Shown here one piece after another: positions 62,047 to 64,000 of a stretch of DNA of 64,000 nt. Below the pieces are notes generated by a model that saw only the letters and a list, made by a program, of their open reading frames with translations, made no database searches and was not told where the DNA came from. The stretch is taken from assembly GCA_964510375.1 (NCBI GenBank), contig CAZEBR010000002.1, forward strand, positions 22,007-86,006, given 5' to 3'. Made by a program: the position numbers and the translations under genes. Position 1 is the stretch's first letter, and each line of letters begins with the position of its first letter. This DNA comes from CAYLJV01 sp964510375 (GTDB taxonomy: Archaea > Hadarchaeota > Hadarchaeia > Hadarchaeales > JAGGTB01).

Positions 62047-62062
62047 AAAATATTTAAATATT
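62047..62062 (+). promoter_or_regulatory. TATA element for the 62088 antitoxin-toxin pair
   Basis: AATATTTAAATATTAT centred about 33 bases before the ATG at 62088. A very A/T-rich promoter, consistent with a short-leader or leaderless mRNA. Confidence 0.5.
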
Positions 62063-62087
62063 ATAGTCGAGATATTAAACATTCGAT

Positions 62088-62399
62088 ATGAAACGAAAGG
62101 TTCAAATGTCCTTGGACGAGGAAGAGGTGGAGAAAATAGACGAAATACTCGAAAGAATAGATCTACCGAGGAGTAGATTCGTCAACATGCTGTTCGAGGA
62201 CATCAACTTCGTCCTCAGAAACATCGAAGACAACCCGGGCCACTACATCGAGGAAAGAATCCTCTCAAGGTTCTACACGTTAGGTCTCATCGATTACGAT
62301 GAACTAGTGAAGACGCTCGGGCCGGAGAGAGCCTCCGAAATATCAAACATCGTAAGCTCAACCCGGAAGTACAAAAAATGGAGAGAAGAGCAATCATAG
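62088..62399 (+). CDS. Ribbon-helix-helix-like antitoxin
   Basis: 103 residues. KRKVQMSLDEEEVEKIDEIL followed by ERIDLPRSRFVNMLFEDI has the strand-helix-helix layout of RHH DNA-binding antitoxins; the C-terminal 55 residues are the presumed toxin-binding part. Overlaps the toxin gene by 22 bases. Confidence 0.75.
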   Translation: MKRKVQMSLDEEEVEKIDEILERIDLPRSRFVNMLFEDINFVLRNIEDNPGHYIEERILSRFYTLGLIDYDELVKTLGPERASEISNIVSSTRKYKKWREEQS

Positions 62400-62920
62400 A
62401 TACTTCCGCGGTCCTGACCCTTTTTTCCGCTCTACACCTGAGGGAAGAAAAAATTCAAGACTTAGAACTGATCGTCCCGAAGTGCGTGGAAAAGGAACTG
62501 GATGAGTTTAAAGAGCACGGGGATTATCTGGGGGAAAGGGCCAGGGAAGCTTCGGAAAAGATATCGGTAAAGGAAAACCCTCTCTCCGAGAAAGAACTCG
62601 AGAGGGAAAGGGAATCGCTCGGGCTGGGGAAAGGAGGGATAACGAACTGTGACGTTCAGGTTCTTCACCTCGCTTTCGACCTCGATCTTCCGTTCTTCAC
62701 CGACGATTTTTCGGCTCATAGACACTTCGTGTCGCATTACCCCTCCAAAAACATATTCTTCGGAATACTCCTCACGCTGGACATTCTCGGATTTGAGGAC
62801 GTTTCGAGAGCAAAGAAATTCGTCTTCGAAAGGCTAGTGCCGAAACGGTTCCCGGAAATTACCGACAGGACCAAATCGAATCTGACGATCTCAATCGACG
62901 AGTTCCTGTTGGACTCTTGA
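62378..62920 (+). CDS. PIN-domain toxin
   Basis: 180 residues. The acidic set is in AIIDTSAVLTLFSA, VEKELDEFKEHGD, TNCDVQVLHLAFDLDLPFF and TDDFSAHRHF, a full PIN active site. The gene is longer than VapC, with a C-terminal extension (about 125-180). Partner of the RHH-like antitoxin immediately upstream. Confidence 0.8.
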   Translation: MERRAIIDTSAVLTLFSALHLREEKIQDLELIVPKCVEKELDEFKEHGDYLGERAREASEKISVKENPLSEKELERERESLGLGKGGITNCDVQVLHLAFDLDLPFFTDDFSAHRHFVSHYPSKNIFFGILLTLDILGFEDVSRAKKFVFERLVPKRFPEITDRTKSNLTISIDEFLLDS

Positions 62921-63086
62921 TAGTTGGGGCAAAACCTTTCGAAAAGAAAAAGCAAATTCGGCTGGATAGGAACCTACTTCTACCGTGGGGAGATTTGAGC
63001 GCTTCTTCAAGATTTATCTAAAATTCGAACGTTCACGGGAGAATCCCCCTCCGACGGCGGAGATCAAATCTTTTGGGAAACTAGGA

Positions 63087-63740
63087 TCACTTCCATTCCG
63101 TCAAAATCGCCTCTCTCCTGAAGGTGATGCTGATCAGGTAAAAGAAACCCGCGTTGATCCCGGCCAGAACCACCGTGAACAGCGCCAGTATTTTCAGGTT
63201 AAGCGAGATGAGACCGTCTAGGAACAGGAAGAAAAAAGCAAATATCGGAACCGCACCCCTGGCCCGAGCTGCATGTCGGCCCTGATGTCGTTCACCTTGG
63301 AAGAGATGAAGACGGACCAGGAAGTGGAGAGGAGGCAGACCAGCTGTGAGTAAACGAAGACGACGACCAGGGACAGGAGATTCGGGAGCGGGAGGAAGTT
63401 CAGACTGTTCAACGAGATGACGTCTATTAAGGCGACGAGGCCCGCGAACGCGACGTAGGCCGCGCCCATGGACGGGATAAAGGCTCCCAGTCCCTTGCCC
63501 AGCAGCAGTTCCAGGTCGGAGGTCGGGGTCGCCAGCAAAGGCTCTAGCTGCTTGTTAACCTTCTCGCCGACAATGATGTAGGAGGCTATAATCGAGGGGA
63601 TGACCGCAGGGATGAACATGAACATTATCTGGATCATGTTTGCCATCGACTCCGCCACCGGCTCCGGAGAGGAGCTCCCGGGTGGCACGAAGGGCGGTAA
63701 CTCTCCAGGTGAAATCCTGGCGTTAACCAAGGGGAGAAAC
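63087..63740 (-). pseudogene. ABC-2 type permease, N-terminally truncated and frameshifted
   Basis: The minus strand encodes MIQIMFMFIPAVIPSIIASY, IIVGEKVNKQLEPLLATPTS, LLLGKGLGAFIPSMGAAYVA and SKVNDIRADMQLG, typical of ABC-2/NatB-like permeases. Near 63258 the frame shifts; the continuation VPIFAFFFLFLDGLISLNLK, ILALFTVVLAGINAGFFYLI and FRREAILTEWK ends at a TGA (63087-63089). The first helix and ATPase partner are missing and the upstream side meets a toxin fragment, so the gene is broken, perhaps by rearrangement. Confidence 0.7.
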
Positions 63741-63751
63741 GAAGCCAGAGG

Positions 63752-63901
63752 GATTATGGGGATCTCAGAGAAAAGGGGAAACCGTTGTACGACCTGCACG
63801 ACATCTACATAGCAGCGGCCGGCTTGAAGACAGACCTGGAAGTCCTCATCAAAAACTTGGAGCACTTCAAAAACATCGAAGATCTGGAAGTAAGGGACTG
63901 A
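63752..63901 (+). pseudogene. C-terminal fragment of a VapC-like PIN toxin
   Basis: From about 63752 to a TGA (63899-63901) the plus strand encodes DYGDLREKGKPLYDLHDIYI, AAAGLKTDLEVLIKNLEHFK and NIEDLEVRD. DLHDIYIAAA matches the third acidic motif region of PIN toxins and LIKNLEHF the fourth. The N-terminal two-thirds are absent; the DNA upstream belongs to the permease remnant. A recombination scar is likely. Confidence 0.6.
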
Positions 63902-63925
63902 GAGAATTACTGATTTTGGATCTCT

Positions 63926-64000
63926 TCAATCCGACTGATCCCCCTTTTCAGATATATATTCTTCTATTTCTTTTATAAATAGTTTAAAATCCTTCATACC
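63926..64000 (-). CDS. C-terminal end of a gene running off the window
   Basis: The minus strand has an open frame ending at TGA (63926-63928) with DFKLFIKEIEEYISEKGDQS as the last residues. An ATG lies just inside the window edge, so the true start may be here or beyond. Too short to classify. Confidence 0.35.
   Translation of the reverse strand, partial: GMKDFKLFIKEIEEYISEKGDQSD

Noticed and set aside
62985..63221. Plus-strand open frame of 78 codons
   Set aside because: It is the antisense shadow of the ABC-2 permease C-terminus, which reads as a membrane protein on the minus strand.

Overview
The window is archaeal and probably euryarchaeal. It encodes TFB, an RpoK/RPB6-like RNA polymerase subunit, FEN-1, archaeal DnaG, archaeal Pelota, RNase Z, TrmG10, CDP-archaeol synthase, a geranylgeranyl-reductase-like flavoprotein, UPF0282 and DUF504 proteins and a TrmB-type regulator. 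Promoters look like TATA boxes about 25 bp upstream of starts, many starts are TTG or GTG, and Shine-Dalgarno motifs of the GGAGGTG type are common. Many proteins are rich in Glu and Asp, which would suit a salt-adapted, uncultured euryarchaeon. I cannot place it more precisely from sequence alone. Two 10-N gaps and several single-base frameshifts in otherwise well conserved genes point to a draft assembly.

Layout: 0-3 kb is a minus-strand block (mtnA-like, rnz, trmG10, prs). 3.3-9.3 kb is a BMP-type nucleoside-like ABC transporter operon ending in a zinc dehydrogenase. 9.4-14.4 kb holds a frameshifted radical SAM gene, a metallo-beta-lactamase-fold hydrolase, DUF504, a VIT1-like protein, a Ca2+/cation exchanger, rubrerythrin and two small unknown genes. 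14.4-19.0 kb is a six-gene minus-strand operon of pilin-like membrane-anchored proteins ending in a 753-residue protein. 19-43 kb is mostly housekeeping: polyprenyl-phosphate flippase-like, Pelota, RimI, DnaG, Toprim, phosphoribosyltransferase, CarS, TrmB, a Tes-like radical SAM enzyme, RpoK, FEN-1, Pcm, sugar-nucleotide epimerase, AMMECR1, Mut7-C, a MinD-like ATPase, geranylgeranyl reductase, TFB, and a bacterial-type phosphofructokinase.

43-58 kb is more accessory. It has a secreted metalloprotease with a Pro-Glu-Asn repeat, an NYN protein, a second epimerase, a HepT/MntA pair, an unusual structured RNA (47822-48053), a helix-turn-helix/phosphoribosyltransferase fusion, a response regulator, a Lon-like secreted protease, two MDR dehydrogenases, a REC-PAS-histidine kinase and a NIF3-like protein. 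58-64 kb is a toxin-antitoxin island. Intact NTase/partner, AbrB-VapC, MntA-HepT and antitoxin-PIN pairs are interleaved with decayed remnants: a vapB with an in-frame stop, two vapC C-terminal fragments and a truncated, frameshifted ABC-2 permease.

The most intriguing element is the RNA at 47.8-48.05 kb. It has its own BRE/TATA promoter at the right distance, 5' and 3' ends that pair in a long closing helix, at least five internal hairpins and a terminal T-run. I do not recognise it securely; parts recall HEARO/omega RNAs of IscB-type elements, but no nuclease gene is nearby.
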